Of a stretch of DNA of 5,521 nucleotides, positions 5,103-5,521 are shown one piece after another. Below the pieces are notes generated by a model. It did not search any database and had not been told where the DNA came from. It worked only from the letters and a program-made list of their open reading frames with translations. The stretch is from Anaerolineaceae bacterium (GTDB lineage: Bacteria > Chloroflexota > Anaerolineae > Anaerolineales > Anaerolineaceae). A program made the position numbers and the translations under genes. The DNA lies in assembly GCA_003448875.1 (NCBI GenBank), contig DLXG01000027.1, positions 1 through 5,521 on the forward strand, read 5' to 3'. Each line of letters begins with the position of its first letter. Within the stretch, counting starts at the first letter, position 1.

Positions 5103-5521
5103 ATGCTTTCCTCTTCCTCTAAAAGTCAGTGGGACGCGGTGATTGTCGGCAGCGGCCCAAACGGGCTGGCTGCTGCCGTTCATCTGGCGCAAAACGGACT
5201 GAAAGTACTGGTTATCGAAGCCGCCCATCAGCCCGGCGGCGGCTTGCGAAGCAGCGAACTGACCCTGCCCGGCTTTATCCACGACCCGTGTGCCACCGTC
5301 CACGCGCTGGCGGTCAACTCGCCCTTTCTTTCGCAACTGCCGCTCCGTGACTACGGTTTGCGCTGGGTTTACGCCCCCTTTTCGGTAGCCCACCCGCTGG
5401 ATGACGGCAGCGCCATTACCATCAGCCAGTCTGTGGATGAAACTGCTGCCGGTCTTGGCAGTGATGCGGCCGCTTATCGCCGCCTGATGAGCCCGCTGGT
5501 GCGTTCTGCCCCCCAACTGCT
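5103..5521 (+). CDS. FAD-dependent oxidoreductase, phytoene desaturase/PYROXD2 type (3'-truncated by window edge)
   Basis: The frame opens at ATG 5103 and runs off the right edge, showing 139 residues. WDAVIVGSGPNGLAAAVHLA (10-29) is the Rossmann dinucleotide-binding motif with GxGxxG at 16-21, and VLVIEA ends in Glu39, which would bind the FAD ribose. PGGGLRS (44-50), ELTLPGFIHDPCATVHALAVNSPF follow as in the COG1233 flavoproteins, which include carotenoid desaturases/isomerases and the PYROXD2 group; the HDPC..VHAL pattern points to the PYROXD2-like branch. Full-length members have roughly 500 residues, so most of the protein is outside. The gene starts 11 bp after the deaminase stop with no Shine-Dalgarno in the gap, so translation is probably coupled. 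The substrate is unknown; a carotenoid role should not be assumed. Confidence 0.9.
   Translation, partial: MLSSSSKSQWDAVIVGSGPNGLAAAVHLAQNGLKVLVIEAAHQPGGGLRSSELTLPGFIHDPCATVHALAVNSPFLSQLPLRDYGLRWVYAPFSVAHPLDDGSAITISQSVDETAAGLGSDAAAYRRLMSPLVRSAPQL

Noticed and set aside
5079..5516. Minus-strand open frame opposite the flavoprotein gene
   Set aside because: The plus strand shows a full Rossmann FAD motif over the same stretch; the antisense translation has no recognisable fold.

Overview
The window looks like chromosomal DNA of an environmental bacterium, most probably a member of the Chloroflexota (Anaerolineae-like). The clues are a lipoprotein with a long Thr/Pro 'TPTPT' linker leading into a WD40-type propeller, the style of the GT2 and membrane metalloprotease-like proteins, and the mixed use of leadered and apparently leaderless starts. 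This taxonomic guess is inference; there is no rRNA or marker gene here.

Layout, left to right. (1) Bases 1-567 hold the 3' part of a very AT-rich SAM-dependent methyltransferase on the + strand. (2) Directly after its stop the base composition changes. The short gap to the next gene contains, on the - strand, what looks like the first ten codons of a family-4 glycosyltransferase gene (MRIAVVGPVY), cut off at about 577-582. This suggests a recombination, replacement or assembly junction. (3) 622-1557 (-) encodes a DPM1-like GT2 glycosyltransferase with two C-terminal membrane helices. (4) A compact divergent promoter region at about 1558-1615 serves the GT2 gene and (5) a secreted WD40-like lipoprotein (1616-2674, +). 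(6) Convergent with it, 7 bp away, is a polytopic membrane protein with an HEGGH zinc-protease motif (M50-like; 2682-3683, -). (7) Upstream of that on the same strand is an AbrB-type antitoxin / PIN-domain toxin pair (4410-3714, -). The two genes overlap by 8 nt and are preceded by a strong Shine-Dalgarno and a 27-bp near-perfect palindrome sitting on the promoter. (8) A 234-bp intergenic stretch (4411-4644) ends in a near-consensus sigma-70 promoter whose predicted +1 is the A of the next ATG. (9) On the + strand follow a dCMP deaminase (4645-5091) and, 11 bp later, the start of an FAD-dependent oxidoreductase of the phytoene desaturase/PYROXD2 type, which runs off the window (5103-5521).

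How the genes relate: the left end looks like part of a surface-polysaccharide or glycolipid locus that has been rearranged. The middle holds two envelope proteins. The toxin-antitoxin pair is a likely acquired module placed between the membrane protein and the deaminase/oxidoreductase operon. I see no CRISPR array, tRNA, rRNA or intact mobile element. The points most worth checking are the truncated glycosyltransferase junction, the palindromic operator of the toxin-antitoxin pair, and the leaderless-type promoters.
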